Below are positions 8,471 through 16,467 of a stretch of DNA of 64,000 nucleotides, one piece after another. The stretch is from the NCBI RefSeq assembly GCF_022179645.1, contig NZ_BPRA01000001.1, positions 62,001 to 126,000 on the forward strand, read 5' to 3'. This DNA comes from Methylobacterium thuringiense (GTDB taxonomy: Bacteria; Pseudomonadota; Alphaproteobacteria; Rhizobiales; Beijerinckiaceae). The translations under genes and the position numbers were made by a program. Each line of letters begins with the position of its first letter. Position 1 is the stretch's first letter. The notes beneath the pieces are model-generated. The model saw only the letters and a program-made list of their open reading frames with translations, was not told the DNA's origin and ran no database searches.

Positions 8471-11278
8471 TCAGCGCGGCTCCGCGACCACCTGCACCTT
8501 GTCGAAGAACGCAGCCGGGTTCGACAGGGTCTGGACGTCGGCGAGGCCGAGGCCCGGCGACTGCTTCGCCTTGATGCCGATGTGCAGCCGGCCGGACGCG
8601 GCGACGAAGCGGCCCAGCGCCTGGCCGAGGGCCTTCGCTTCCGCCGAATCGCCGAGGATGGCCGGCACCCCGAGCGTGGCCACGGCCGCGACCTCCGTCC
8701 GGGCGGAGCTGACGGTCCCGCCGCCCTCGGCGGCCTTGGCGGCGAGGCTCCGCTCCAGCAGGCCGCGGTCCTCGATGTCGATGTCGACAGATTCGACGGC
8801 CGCGCCGAGCGCCGCCACGGTGGCGAGCGACGGGTTGGGGCTGAACACGTCCTTCGGCACGTTGGCGACGACGCCGCGGACGGCGACGGTGCCCATGCCG
8901 GCCCCGTCGACGGACAGCTCCTTCACCACGAGCTGCCGCGACGCCTCGTTCCAGCCGAGATCGAGCCGGGCGGTGAGCCCGATGCTCGAATAGCCGAGGG
9001 CTCCGACCTGGCCGGTCCCGTCGAGCGCCTGCGCCGCATTGATCGGCATGACGAAGTTGTTGATCGCGAAGCGGAGGTTCGAGGGCACCCCTTCGACCGG
9101 GTTGGTCGTCTCGAGCTCGACCGCGCCGATCGAGACGCGCACCGGGCCGGACTTGCTCTCGGCGAGGTCCACGTCGGCGCCGCCGAGCCGGACCGTCCGG
9201 ATCTGCGGGACGAGACGGCGGGCATCCGCCGGGCCGAACTGGGTCGCGCCCGAGGCCGCGAGGGTCCGCATGCCGGCGATGGCGGAGCGCAGCGAGATGC
9301 CTTCGACCGCGAACGAGGCGAGTCGCATTTGGCCGTCCGGGCTGCCGACCGCCAATCCGTCGGCCCGGATCTCGCCCTGGCCTTCGCGCTCCGCGCTGAA
9401 GCCGAACCGGGCCATGCGGACTATGATCGACTTGGGCGGTCCGTTCAGCATCTCGAAGCCGGTTACGTCGAGACTGCCGGGCTCGAAGGAATCGAGCAGG
9501 TCGGCCAGGGGCGCCAGGGCTGCGATGCGCGCCTGCGGCGGCGCCTTGTCGTCGCCGGCCGGCTGCGCCCGCTCGAACGCGGCCGCCCAGCCGTCGGAGA
9601 GCGGACGGACCCGCACGTCGCGGCTGGCGATCCGGGCGATGCGGAAGACGTCGCCGGCCTGATCCGTCGGGAAGGTGAGGCCCTCGATCGCGAAGCTGCG
9701 ATAGGCCGGCTTCGCTTCAGTGGTTGCCTCCTTCGGCGCGGGCTTCGACAGGGAGGCCAGCAGCGGCAGGTCGAGGCCGGCGGATTCGAGGCGGGTGAAG
9801 CCGCCACCGCCGACGGCGTCGGCGCCCTGCGGAAACTCTCCGCCGCCGACGGTCAGGGATCCGATCCGGCCCTGCGTCACATCGGTGATCCGCACGTCGC
9901 GCAGCACGGTCACGCCGGCTCCAAGGTCGGCCGCGGTCTCGATCCGGATTTCCGGGGTGGCGATCTCGCGGGCCGTGATCGTCTGGAGCCGCTCCCAGCT
10001 GCTCCCGGCCGCCGCGGGGTCGAGCAGGCGGCCGAGGTCGTCGGCCGTCATCATGGTTCCACGCACCTCGATGCGCGAAACCGCGTAGATCTTGTCGCCG
10101 ATTCCAGCGCGCAGGCCGGTGGCGAGCAGGCCGTCGCCGCCGAGCGCGGTGATGACCGGCTTGGCGGGCGGCAGGGCGGGACGGGCCGGTGGCTTCGGCG
10201 CGGCGGGCGGGGTCGCCGCCGCCTGCGGCGGCGCAACGGGCGACGGGGCGGCGGGCGCTGCCGCGGCGGGCGTCTCGGCCCTAGGCGCAGCACCCGGCAC
10301 CACCGTGAACGGCAGATCGCCCTGCGCCACCCGGCCACCGAGGGTGTCCCGGAGGAAGAAGGTCAGCACGTAGGAGCCCGGCGCCAGATCGCGGAACGTC
10401 ATGGCGCTCGTCACGTAGACCGGCGGCGGCTCGGCCCCCTGGAAGGAGACGGCCTCGTCGAGCTCGGTCTTGCGGGGGTAGACGCTCTGGCGCGCCCAGG
10501 TCCGGACCTCGTAATCGAGGCCGACGCCGACGCGGCTCTTGCCGGCCTCGCCCGGGGCGACGGTCAGGCCGGCCGCCTCGATATAGACCAGCAGCGTGTC
10601 GCCCTGCGGAAAGGCGTTGGAGGACCGCGCCGCGACGTCGCCGAAATCCTTGGCCTTGCGCGACACGAACAGCAGTCGCGGCAGGGCGAGGGGCCGCGCG
10701 GCCTGGGCCACCGGGGCCGACGGGGGAGGGGCCGAGGCCACCGGAGGCGCGGGCTTCGCAGGCAGAGGCTTCGTCGGCTCGGACTTGGCGCCCGTGCTCT
10801 CCGCGACCCACTTGTCGACGTTCCAGATCTCCTCGTTGCCGTCGACGGTTTCGACGAACTGTTCGAGGGCCTTGCGCAGCATCGTCTTGGAGATCAGCGA
10901 ACTGTCGTAGGTCGCCTCGATGTTCAGCGACAGCTCGCCTTCGTCGTCCACCATCGCGAACACGAAGTAGCCGTAGCTGTTGGCCGCCAGCATCTTGAGG
11001 GCCGGAATGGCCTTCTGTTTCTCGGCCGGGATGTCCCAGTTGGTCGAGATCATGAAGGTCGACTTGTCGTCGGCCAGCCCGATCGCGGCTTGGCTGTCGA
11101 AGCGGCCGAGCCCGTCGACGAGGACGAGGCTGTCCTCGACGCGGGCGTCCTTGAAGCCCGCCTCCACCAGCATCGACTTGATCCGGTTCAGCGTCAGGCC
11201 CTGCGCCTGCGCGAAGGCCGGCTGGAGCACGAGGAAGAACCCCAGAAGAAGGGAAGCGATCTTCAGCACCGTCGACAC
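8471..11278 (-). CDS. Large secreted protein with N-terminal YbjN-like domain
   Basis: A 935-residue exported protein. A signal peptide (core ASLLLGFFLVLQPAFAQA) is followed by a YbjN-like domain (about residues 25-160) shared with the neighbouring 160-residue protein. Next come a Pro/Ala-rich linker, a beta-rich middle region near residues 195-335, another Pro/Ala linker (about 335-370) and a long C-terminal region (about 375-935). The C-terminal region has recurring beta-strand-like segments (FAIEGLTF, VRGVVANVP, LHIGIKAK) and no known catalytic motif. It is probably periplasmic or envelope-associated. The start is GTG at 11278 behind TAGGAAGA; a GTG three codons on is possible. I do not recognise the C-terminal region as a named family. 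Confidence 0.72.
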   Translation of the reverse strand: MSTVLKIASLLLGFFLVLQPAFAQAQGLTLNRIKSMLVEAGFKDARVEDSLVLVDGLGRFDSQAAIGLADDKSTFMISTNWDIPAEKQKAIPALKMLAANSYGYFVFAMVDDEGELSLNIEATYDSSLISKTMLRKALEQFVETVDGNEEIWNVDKWVAESTGAKSEPTKPLPAKPAPPVASAPPPSAPVAQAARPLALPRLLFVSRKAKDFGDVAARSSNAFPQGDTLLVYIEAAGLTVAPGEAGKSRVGVGLDYEVRTWARQSVYPRKTELDEAVSFQGAEPPPVYVTSAMTFRDLAPGSYVLTFFLRDTLGGRVAQGDLPFTVVPGAAPRAETPAAAAPAAPSPVAPPQAAATPPAAPKPPARPALPPAKPVITALGGDGLLATGLRAGIGDKIYAVSRIEVRGTMMTADDLGRLLDPAAAGSSWERLQTITAREIATPEIRIETAADLGAGVTVLRDVRITDVTQGRIGSLTVGGGEFPQGADAVGGGGFTRLESAGLDLPLLASLSKPAPKEATTEAKPAYRSFAIEGLTFPTDQAGDVFRIARIASRDVRVRPLSDGWAAAFERAQPAGDDKAPPQARIAALAPLADLLDSFEPGSLDVTGFEMLNGPPKSIIVRMARFGFSAEREGQGEIRADGLAVGSPDGQMRLASFAVEGISLRSAIAGMRTLAASGATQFGPADARRLVPQIRTVRLGGADVDLAESKSGPVRVSIGAVELETTNPVEGVPSNLRFAINNFVMPINAAQALDGTGQVGALGYSSIGLTARLDLGWNEASRQLVVKELSVDGAGMGTVAVRGVVANVPKDVFSPNPSLATVAALGAAVESVDIDIEDRGLLERSLAAKAAEGGGTVSSARTEVAAVATLGVPAILGDSAEAKALGQALGRFVAASGRLHIGIKAKQSPGLGLADVQTLSNPAAFFDKVQVVAEPR

Positions 11279-11510
11279 TCTTCCTAGGGAGACCGCCCGA
11301 GGCGGCTGCTGGCAGATCCAACCCGTGGCGCGAAGCGATCGCGAACGCCCCGGCAGCCATCTGTCACCGACTCGCGAAGCGGGACAATTGGCGCGCGATA
11401 CTTATGCACGGGCGCGGCCGGACCGCCCGGCCGGAGATTTGTCCGTACGTCCCAAATTTCGTCACGGGACCGTCGACGACGGGATGCCACCCGGAAGAAG
11501 CCGCGGCCCG

Positions 11511-11526
11511 TTAACCGATCTTTAAC
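11511..11526 (+). promoter_or_regulatory. CtrA-type binding site 1
   Basis: TTAACCGATCTTTAAC matches the full CtrA recognition pattern TTAA-N7-TTAA(C). It lies about 70 bases upstream of the protease start codon. CtrA is the alphaproteobacterial cell-cycle and motility response regulator. Binding is inferred. Confidence 0.5.
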
Positions 11527-11564
11527 CGAATGATTGCCGCGGAGAGGCAGCTGTGAGACGTTCG

Positions 11565-11580
11565 TTAACAGAAGCTTAAC
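11565..11580 (+). promoter_or_regulatory. CtrA-type binding site 2
   Basis: TTAACAGAAGCTTAAC is a second full TTAA-N7-TTAAC match, 54 bases after the first and 17 bases before the start codon at 11597. A match so close to the start could act in repression, or the real start could be the ATG at 11621. Binding is inferred. Confidence 0.5.
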
Positions 11581-11596
11581 GGGGTTCACCGAAGCC

Positions 11597-12250
11597 ATGC
11601 GTACCGGCGTTTCGAAGCGGATGACGGCCCCGGTCCGCAGCCTGATCGCAGGTCTCGCGGCGCTCGCCGCCCTCGCGTCCGGCTCCGCCGCCCAGGCGCA
11701 GACCCTCGCCTCGCTGCCGTCCTCCGGCCTCGCCGCCTCGATCACCGGAACCGCCCGGCCGATCGCCGCCTGGACCGAGTTCTGCGAGCGCTACGCCAGC
11801 GAATGCGCCGTGGATCGCAGCGAGGCCGCGTCGATCACCCTGACCCCGGCGATCTGGCAGACCCTCAACACCATCAACCGCCGGGTGAACAAGGCGATCC
11901 ACGCCGTCACCGACCAGGACCACTGGAACGTCGCAGACCGCTGGGACCTCGCGGAGGACGGCCAGGGCGATTGCGAGGATTTCCAGCTGCGCAAGCGGGC
12001 GCTCCTGGCCGATGCCGGCCTGCCGCGCCGGGCCATGCGCATGACCGTCGTGATCGACGAGAAGGGCGAGGGTCATGCGGTGCTCACCATCCTTACCGAT
12101 CGCGGCGACCTCGTGCTCGACAACAAGACCAGCGCCGTCCTGCCCTGGCGCCAGACCGGCTACACCTTCATCAAGCGCGAGAGCCAGGACGCGGTCGCCT
12201 GGGTCGGCCTCGGCGTCGCCGTCTCGCCGGTGACGACGGCGAACCGCTGA
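11597..12250 (+). CDS. LapG/BTLCP-like periplasmic cysteine proteinase
   Basis: A transglutaminase-like cysteine proteinase of the BTLCP family (DUF920), about 217 residues. The predicted catalytic triad is visible: Cys in GDCEDFQLRK, His in GEGHAVLT and Asp in LVLDNK. A signal peptide (Arg/Lys-rich start, core LIAGLAALAALASG, cleavage near AQA) places it in the periplasm. The best-known member, LapG, cleaves the N-terminus of the giant adhesin LapA to release biofilm cells, under control of the c-di-GMP receptor LapD. No lapA or lapD is in the window, so the substrate is unknown. ATG 11597 gives a normal signal peptide; ATG 11621 is a close alternative. Two CtrA-type sites lie just upstream. 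Confidence 0.82.
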   Translation: MRTGVSKRMTAPVRSLIAGLAALAALASGSAAQAQTLASLPSSGLAASITGTARPIAAWTEFCERYASECAVDRSEAASITLTPAIWQTLNTINRRVNKAIHAVTDQDHWNVADRWDLAEDGQGDCEDFQLRKRALLADAGLPRRAMRMTVVIDEKGEGHAVLTILTDRGDLVLDNKTSAVLPWRQTGYTFIKRESQDAVAWVGLGVAVSPVTTANR

Positions 12251-12468
12251 TCGCCTGTGGCGCAAGAGTGGCGCGCGGCGGGTCTCCAGCGACATCCTGC
12301 GGAGACGGGTTTTCCCGAAACGGGACGGCCGCGCGGCGTCGATCGTAACGAATGCCTTAAGGTTTTGGCCGCAAGGGTTACCGGAGCGTTTCGCAGAAGC
12401 CGCGAATGCGCCGTGTCCAGTTCCGCCGCGCCTCCATGCAGGTCCGGCGACGGTCAGGAGCCCCTGCC

Positions 12469-12801
12469 ATGGTCTCGGCTCGCACGATCTCTCGCACTGT
12501 GCTGTTCGCCTGCGCGATCGGCTGTGCCGCGCCTGCGCTGGCCCAGGGCGGCGTGAGCGACCGGCACGACGCCTGGCGCACCTGCCTCACCGACGCCTTC
12601 ACCCTGCGCGCCGCCCTCTCCGGCCGCACATCGGCCGCGGAAGCGGCGCTCGGCGAATGCCGCGCGAGCGAAACAGCCTATCTCTCCGCCTTATCCTCCT
12701 CTCCGCTTGTCGACGAGGACGACGTCACGCGCGTCCGTCCGGCGCTTCTGGTGCGCGCGCGGACATGGCTGCTGTCGGGCAAGACGAGCCGGAGCCTGTA
12801 G
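12469..12801 (+). CDS. Small secreted hypothetical protein
   Basis: A 110-residue protein with a clear signal peptide (core TVLFACAIGCAAPALAQG). The mature part is predicted largely helical with two cysteines (RTCLTDAF and LGECRAS) and no motif I recognise. ATG 12469 is chosen over two upstream in-frame ATGs because AGGAG lies eight bases before it and because the signal peptide then begins at once. It sits between the LapG-like protease and the TolC-like gene on the same strand, but the gaps (218 and 343 bases) argue against one tight operon. Homologues are probably limited to close relatives. Confidence 0.6.
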   Translation: MVSARTISRTVLFACAIGCAAPALAQGGVSDRHDAWRTCLTDAFTLRAALSGRTSAAEAALGECRASETAYLSALSSSPLVDEDDVTRVRPALLVRARTWLLSGKTSRSL

Positions 12802-13144
12802 GGCAGGGCCGACCGAGCTGCCGCCGCTGCGGAACGGATCGCCGTCGGATCGGACGGCGCAGGTCGGGTAGGGCGATCCCTACGCCGTCGCGGCGAGCCG
12901 AAGCCGAGGCGATCAAGCGCCAACCCTCTGCCGGTCGGGACGTGCCACCCGCAGAACTGTGTTACGGCAGATTTTCGGTGTCGTTTTACTTTCGAGTCCA
13001 AATTCGTGCGGCCGCTAGATTTGCAGTTCGACTGGTTTATGAACTGAAAATCGATCCATCTTGGAAGGTGGCAGAAGACTTTCGGTAGAAGAGGCATTTA
13101 CCCAAAATTAAACTTAACATTCGATAGTCTCGCCCGAGGACGAC
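12802..13144. other. Non-coding gap upstream of the TolC-like gene
   Basis: No convincing gene is seen in these 343 bases. From about 12955 to 13125 the composition drops to an AT-rich stretch (for example around CCCAAAATTAAACTTAACAT near 13101), which probably holds the promoter of the TolC-like gene. Confidence 0.5.
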
Positions 13145-14689
13145 GTGCGGGGCACGGGCTCGGTAGGGCTTGCGAGTTTGATGACCGATCGAGCCGCGGC
13201 GCGAGACGACGTCCGCCGCCAGCATCCCCGGCGCGTCCCGTCTCCGCGTGAGGCCCGGTCCTTCGCGCTCGGCGGCCTGCTCGCCGCCGTCGCCGTCGCG
13301 GCTCTGTGCGTGGGTCCCGGACAGGCGGCGCCGGCCGGAACGCTCTACGACGCCTTCCGGGCCGCCTATGCCAACAACCCCACCATCGGCGCGCAGCGCG
13401 CCGCCGTCCGGGTCGGCTTACAGGACGTGGCCATCTCCGCCACGGGCTTTGCTCCCGACATCAGCCTGAACTCGGATATCGGCTACCGCGACCGCAACGT
13501 CCTATCGCCGGGCTATCCCAGGATAGACCAGGGAAGCCGCCCACGCGGCTACGGGGCCGGCCTGACGCAGAACCTATGGAACGGCTTCAGGACCACGAAT
13601 AGCGTGGCACGGGACGAGGCCGCCCTGCTGTCGCAACGAGACAGGCTTTCGGAAACCGAGCAATTCATTCTCGCCGACGTCGCGACATCCTATGTGGACG
13701 TGCTGCGCGACACCGCCATCCTCGAAATCCGGCAGAAGAACCAGGAACTGCTCGCGGCCCGGCACAGGCAGGCGCTGTATCAATTCGAGGTCGGCCAGAT
13801 CACCAAGACCGATGCCGAACAGACCGCGGCGAGCCTGGCCCGGAGCAAGGCCGACATCGCCGTCGCCAAGCTGAACCTCGACACGAGCCGCGCGGTCTTC
13901 GCCTCGATCGTGGGCTACGATCCGGGACCGCTCGCCCGCACGGGCCTGCCGACGGCCCTGATGCCCAAGAGCCTCGACGGCGCCATCGCGAAGGCGATGA
14001 AGCTCAATCCGGCCATTCGCGCCGCCAGGAACGCGATCACGGCGGCCGAGCTGAACATCGCCGTCCAGAAGTCCGGGTACCTGCCCTCGCTCGACCTGTC
14101 GGTGTCGGCCGACCGGCGATGGGACCCCGACATCATCCTGCCGAAGAGCCAGCTCGACCAGATGTCGGTGGTCGGGCGGCTCACCGTCCCGATCTTCGAC
14201 CGCGGCCTGACCCCGGCCGCAGTGCAGCGCGCGGCCGAGATCCGCAGCCAGAAGCTGTCCGAGCTCGACCGGGAGCGCGCCGTCGTGCGCGCGGGCGTCA
14301 TCCAGAGCTGGGGGCTGTACGTCGCATCCGAGAGCACGATCCGGTCCGCACAGGCCCAGATCCTCGCCAACGATCGCGCGCTCACCGGAGCCACCCTCGA
14401 AGCAAGCGTCGGACAGCGGACCACGCTCGACGTGCTGATCACGCAGCAGGCGCTGCTCGATTCCCGGGTGAGCCTCGAAACCGCCGAGCGCGACCGGATC
14501 GTCGCCGGCTTCCGTCTGCTGGCGCTGATGTCGGACATGTCGCTCGACACCATCCGTCCGCAGGATCTCCGCTACACCCCGCCCGCCCGGCCGGTGGCAC
14601 TGCCGCCGATGGCCAGGAGACTGTCCCTGGGCGACGAGCCGTCCACCCTGCCGACGCTGCGGCCGGCGTTCGATTCCAGCGTCAACTGA
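13145..14689 (+). CDS. TolC-family outer-membrane efflux/type I secretion channel
   Basis: A 514-residue protein with two tandem outer-membrane-efflux repeats, each made of long amphipathic helices with beta-strand segments (SLNSDIGYRDRN and PSLDLSVSADRRW mark the strands). The N-terminus has a hydrophobic export segment (ALGGLLAAVAVAALCVG) after a long, Arg-rich leader. It would form a trimeric channel linking an inner-membrane transporter to the outside. No membrane-fusion protein or ABC transporter is adjacent, so the partner is elsewhere. GTG 13145 follows GAGG at five bases; ATG 13181 lacks a near ribosome site but would shorten the unusual leader. The nearby LapG-like protease makes an adhesin-secretion role possible (inference). 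Confidence 0.85.
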   Translation: MRGTGSVGLASLMTDRAAARDDVRRQHPRRVPSPREARSFALGGLLAAVAVAALCVGPGQAAPAGTLYDAFRAAYANNPTIGAQRAAVRVGLQDVAISATGFAPDISLNSDIGYRDRNVLSPGYPRIDQGSRPRGYGAGLTQNLWNGFRTTNSVARDEAALLSQRDRLSETEQFILADVATSYVDVLRDTAILEIRQKNQELLAARHRQALYQFEVGQITKTDAEQTAASLARSKADIAVAKLNLDTSRAVFASIVGYDPGPLARTGLPTALMPKSLDGAIAKAMKLNPAIRAARNAITAAELNIAVQKSGYLPSLDLSVSADRRWDPDIILPKSQLDQMSVVGRLTVPIFDRGLTPAAVQRAAEIRSQKLSELDRERAVVRAGVIQSWGLYVASESTIRSAQAQILANDRALTGATLEASVGQRTTLDVLITQQALLDSRVSLETAERDRIVAGFRLLALMSDMSLDTIRPQDLRYTPPARPVALPPMARRLSLGDEPSTLPTLRPAFDSSVN

Positions 14690-14763
14690 CAGGGGATTGT
14701 CGGTCGGCGTAGGGCACCGAATGCCGGTCCGCCGTCCGCCGCATTGTTGCGGGACAGCAAGAA

Positions 14764-14792
14764 AAAACCCGCCAAGTCATTGACCTAGCGGG
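14764..14792 (-). terminator. Rho-independent terminator of tRNA-Gln
   Basis: Read on the minus strand, an 11-bp stem (CCCGC-TAGGTC with GACTTG-GCGGG, including G-U pairs) encloses a three-base loop and runs into six T's. It begins 11 bases after the CCA end of the tRNA. Confidence 0.85.
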
Positions 14793-14802
14793 CGAAATTA
14801 GA

Positions 14803-14876
14803 TGGCTGGGGGACGAGGATTCGAACCTCGACTAGAGGAGTCAGAGTCCACTGTTCTACCGTTAAACTATCCCCCA
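14803..14876 (-). tRNA. tRNA-Gln (CTG)
   Basis: A 74-base cloverleaf on the minus strand. The acceptor arm pairs TGGGGGA with TCCCCCA, with discriminator G and an encoded CCA. The D stem is GTTT/GAAC. The anticodon loop CTCTGAC gives anticodon CUG, reading CAG for glutamine. The T arm CGAGG/CCTCG encloses TTCGAAT. The anticodon stem (GTGGA/TCCTC) contains one T-T mismatch at position 28-42. A strong terminator follows directly. Confidence 0.97.
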
Positions 14877-15049
14877 CCGCCGAGAGCCTGACATCGTCGA
14901 AGGATGCGGCTCCCATGATCCGGTACGACGTCAAATGTGTCGGCCGGCGCAGTTCGGGCCGTTTACGGGCTTCACGACCCGTTGTCCAGCCCATGTTTTC
15001 GGCGCGCGAAAGCGACCTCACGCGCGGCTTTTCAGAGCGCTTCGCCGGG

Positions 15050-15295
15050 TCAGTCCGCCAGTTCCGGCATGCGCGGGCGGAGCGAGGAGAGACGGCGTGC
15101 GTGCTCGACCACTCGGCGTGCTGCGGCAAGGGCGGTCGCCGATCGCAGGTCGGCCTTCGGCATGCCGTCCCGTTGCGCTGCGCGGGCGAGGGCGCGCAGC
15201 TGCCGCGCATCCCCGGCAGCCCGGACACGGATCGCGGCGACGGGTTCGCTGGCCGGCGTGGAAGCCGACGCGCCGAAAGAAGGGGCGGTGATCAT
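15050..15295 (-). CDS. Small hypothetical protein
   Basis: An 81-residue, Ala/Arg-rich, mainly helical reading frame with no motif I recognise. GAGG lies nine bases before its ATG at 15295, and third codon positions are G/C-rich as in real genes of this genome. Several other frames are also open here, so the call is tentative. It sits alone between tRNA-Gln (minus) and a small membrane protein gene (plus). Confidence 0.35.
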   Translation of the reverse strand: MITAPSFGASASTPASEPVAAIRVRAAGDARQLRALARAAQRDGMPKADLRSATALAAARRVVEHARRLSSLRPRMPELAD

Positions 15296-15541
15296 GGAGA
15301 AGCCCTCAAGACCGGCAGGAGCCGTGTCCCGATGTGATCCGCGCTTCTGACACGCTTTTCAGTGTTCGGCAACAATTCGAGCGATGCGTTTTCTACTGAT
15401 CCGCCATCGGGATTCGGCGTCGGTTAAGAAAATCAGTATTCGCACACTGCGATTCGGCTCGTCTCGTAACCCTCGGCCGCGATCGGCCACCAGTGCCGAG
15501 TCGGGGGGTGCATGGCGCGCGCGCGAATGGCAGAAGGGGGT

Positions 15542-15748
15542 ATGACTCTCGTTCTCGGCATCGCACTGGCCGTCGTCCTTCTGGTGATGGTGTTCTGGCG
15601 CCGTCACCTCGGATCATTGATGCAGGTCGCGAGCCTGCTGGGGGGCCTGCTGCTGTTGATCTGGCTGCAGGACAACGGCTACCTCCGCGGCAATGGCGCG
15701 CCGCCCCTGCTCGACGGAAGCGCGCTGCCGCAGGATCGGCCGCGTTAG
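15542..15748 (+). CDS. Small membrane protein
   Basis: A 68-residue protein with two closely spaced hydrophobic helices (LGIALAVVLLVMVFW and LGGLLLLIWL) and a short polar tail. It is probably an inner-membrane protein of unknown function. ATG 15542 is preferred because AGAAGGGGG lies immediately upstream; an ATG at 15512 would add a short charged stretch before the first helix. It is followed by two further small membrane protein genes on the same strand. Confidence 0.6.
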   Translation: MTLVLGIALAVVLLVMVFWRRHLGSLMQVASLLGGLLLLIWLQDNGYLRGNGAPPLLDGSALPQDRPR

Positions 15749-15879
15749 GGCAGGGTCCTGAGGTCGGCCCGACAATATTTTGCTGGATCGGACCGGACGG
15801 TCGCCATACCAACCCCATGTGGTATGGATGCGCCGACTGCCTCGAAAATAGGCAGAGGTGCCATTCTCGGGAGATTCGA

Positions 15880-16071
15880 ATGCGAAACCTACTCGTCCTG
15901 TTGATCGTGCTCGTCGGCGGCTTCGTGCTCGTCGGAATGTTCGTCGCGCCGAACCAGCCGGAGCTGCGGACCTGGTATCTGGCCAATGCCTGCGAGACCC
16001 TCGACAAGGTCAGCCCGCAGATCTGCGATCCGATCCGCAAGGCCGACGGTGCGCCGGCGGACAAGATCTGA
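15880..16071 (+). CDS. Small single-helix membrane or secreted protein
   Basis: A 63-residue protein: one N-terminal hydrophobic helix (LLVLLIVLVGGFVLVGMFV) followed by a short mature part with two cysteines (NACETL and QICDP). It could be anchored by an uncleaved helix. GGGAG lies six bases before the ATG. No family is recognised. It is the second of three consecutive small plus-strand genes. Confidence 0.6.
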   Translation: MRNLLVLLIVLVGGFVLVGMFVAPNQPELRTWYLANACETLDKVSPQICDPIRKADGAPADKI

Positions 16072-16097
16072 TCCGGCCGACGACCCCGCCGCCGCGC

Positions 16098-16394
16098 GTG
16101 AACCGCTTTGTGGACTGGTTCTTCCGGGACCGCACCACCGGCACGGTCGTCATCGGGCAATGGCCGAACCCGCCCCTTTGGCTGTTCGGTCTGGCGGCCG
16201 GGCTCTCGTGGGTGATCGAGGCGGCGGGGCTTCCCGCGCCGGCCTCGGTGGTCCTGGGGTTGCAGATCGCGTCGGCCGTCTGCCTCGCGTGGTGGGCGCT
16301 CGACGAGGTGATCCGCGGCGTCAATCCGTGGCGGAGATGTCTTGGAGGGGGCGTGCTGCTGTTCGGGCTGTGGAAGCTCACGGGCGGCTTGTAG
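16098..16394 (+). CDS. Small integral membrane protein
   Basis: A 98-residue protein with three hydrophobic stretches (LWLFGLAAGLSWVIEAAG, VVLGLQIASAVCLAWWAL, LGGGVLLFGLWKL), predicted to span the membrane. It starts at GTG 16098, 26 bases after the stop of the preceding small gene, with no strong ribosome site, so translation coupling is possible. An Arg/Asp-rich N-terminus (VDWFFRDRTTG) would lie in the cytoplasm. Function unknown. Confidence 0.6.
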   Translation: MNRFVDWFFRDRTTGTVVIGQWPNPPLWLFGLAAGLSWVIEAAGLPAPASVVLGLQIASAVCLAWWALDEVIRGVNPWRRCLGGGVLLFGLWKLTGGL

Positions 16395-16409
16395 TCCAGT
16401 CGTCTCAAG

Positions 16410-16432
16410 AAAAAGGGCCGCTCGCGCGACCC
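16410..16432 (-). terminator. Terminator of the Gly-rich protein gene
   Basis: On the minus strand the arms GGGTCGC and GCGGCCC pair (one T-G) around a four-base loop and run into TTTTT. It lies between two convergent genes; on the plus strand the same hairpin has a C-A mismatch and no T run. Confidence 0.7.
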
Positions 16433-16467
16433 CTTTCCCCGACGAACGTCAGATCCTCGACGCAGCG

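Larger units (their letters stand above)
11279..11596. promoter_or_regulatory. Divergent intergenic region with two CtrA-type sites
   Basis: This 318-base gap separates the 935-residue gene (minus) from the protease gene (plus). The half nearest the protease gene holds two TTAA-N7-TTAA sites (listed separately) and is richer in A/T than its surroundings. Nothing coding is seen. Confidence 0.6.

Noticed and set aside
8582-11287. Plus-strand open frame of 901 codons opposite the large secreted protein
   Set aside because: The composition is typical of an antisense shadow. The minus-strand frame has a signal peptide and a domain shared with its neighbour.
11597-14689. Full Lap-type adhesin secretion operon
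   Set aside because: Only the protease and a TolC-like channel are present; no adhesin, ABC transporter, fusion protein or LapD gene lies in the window.
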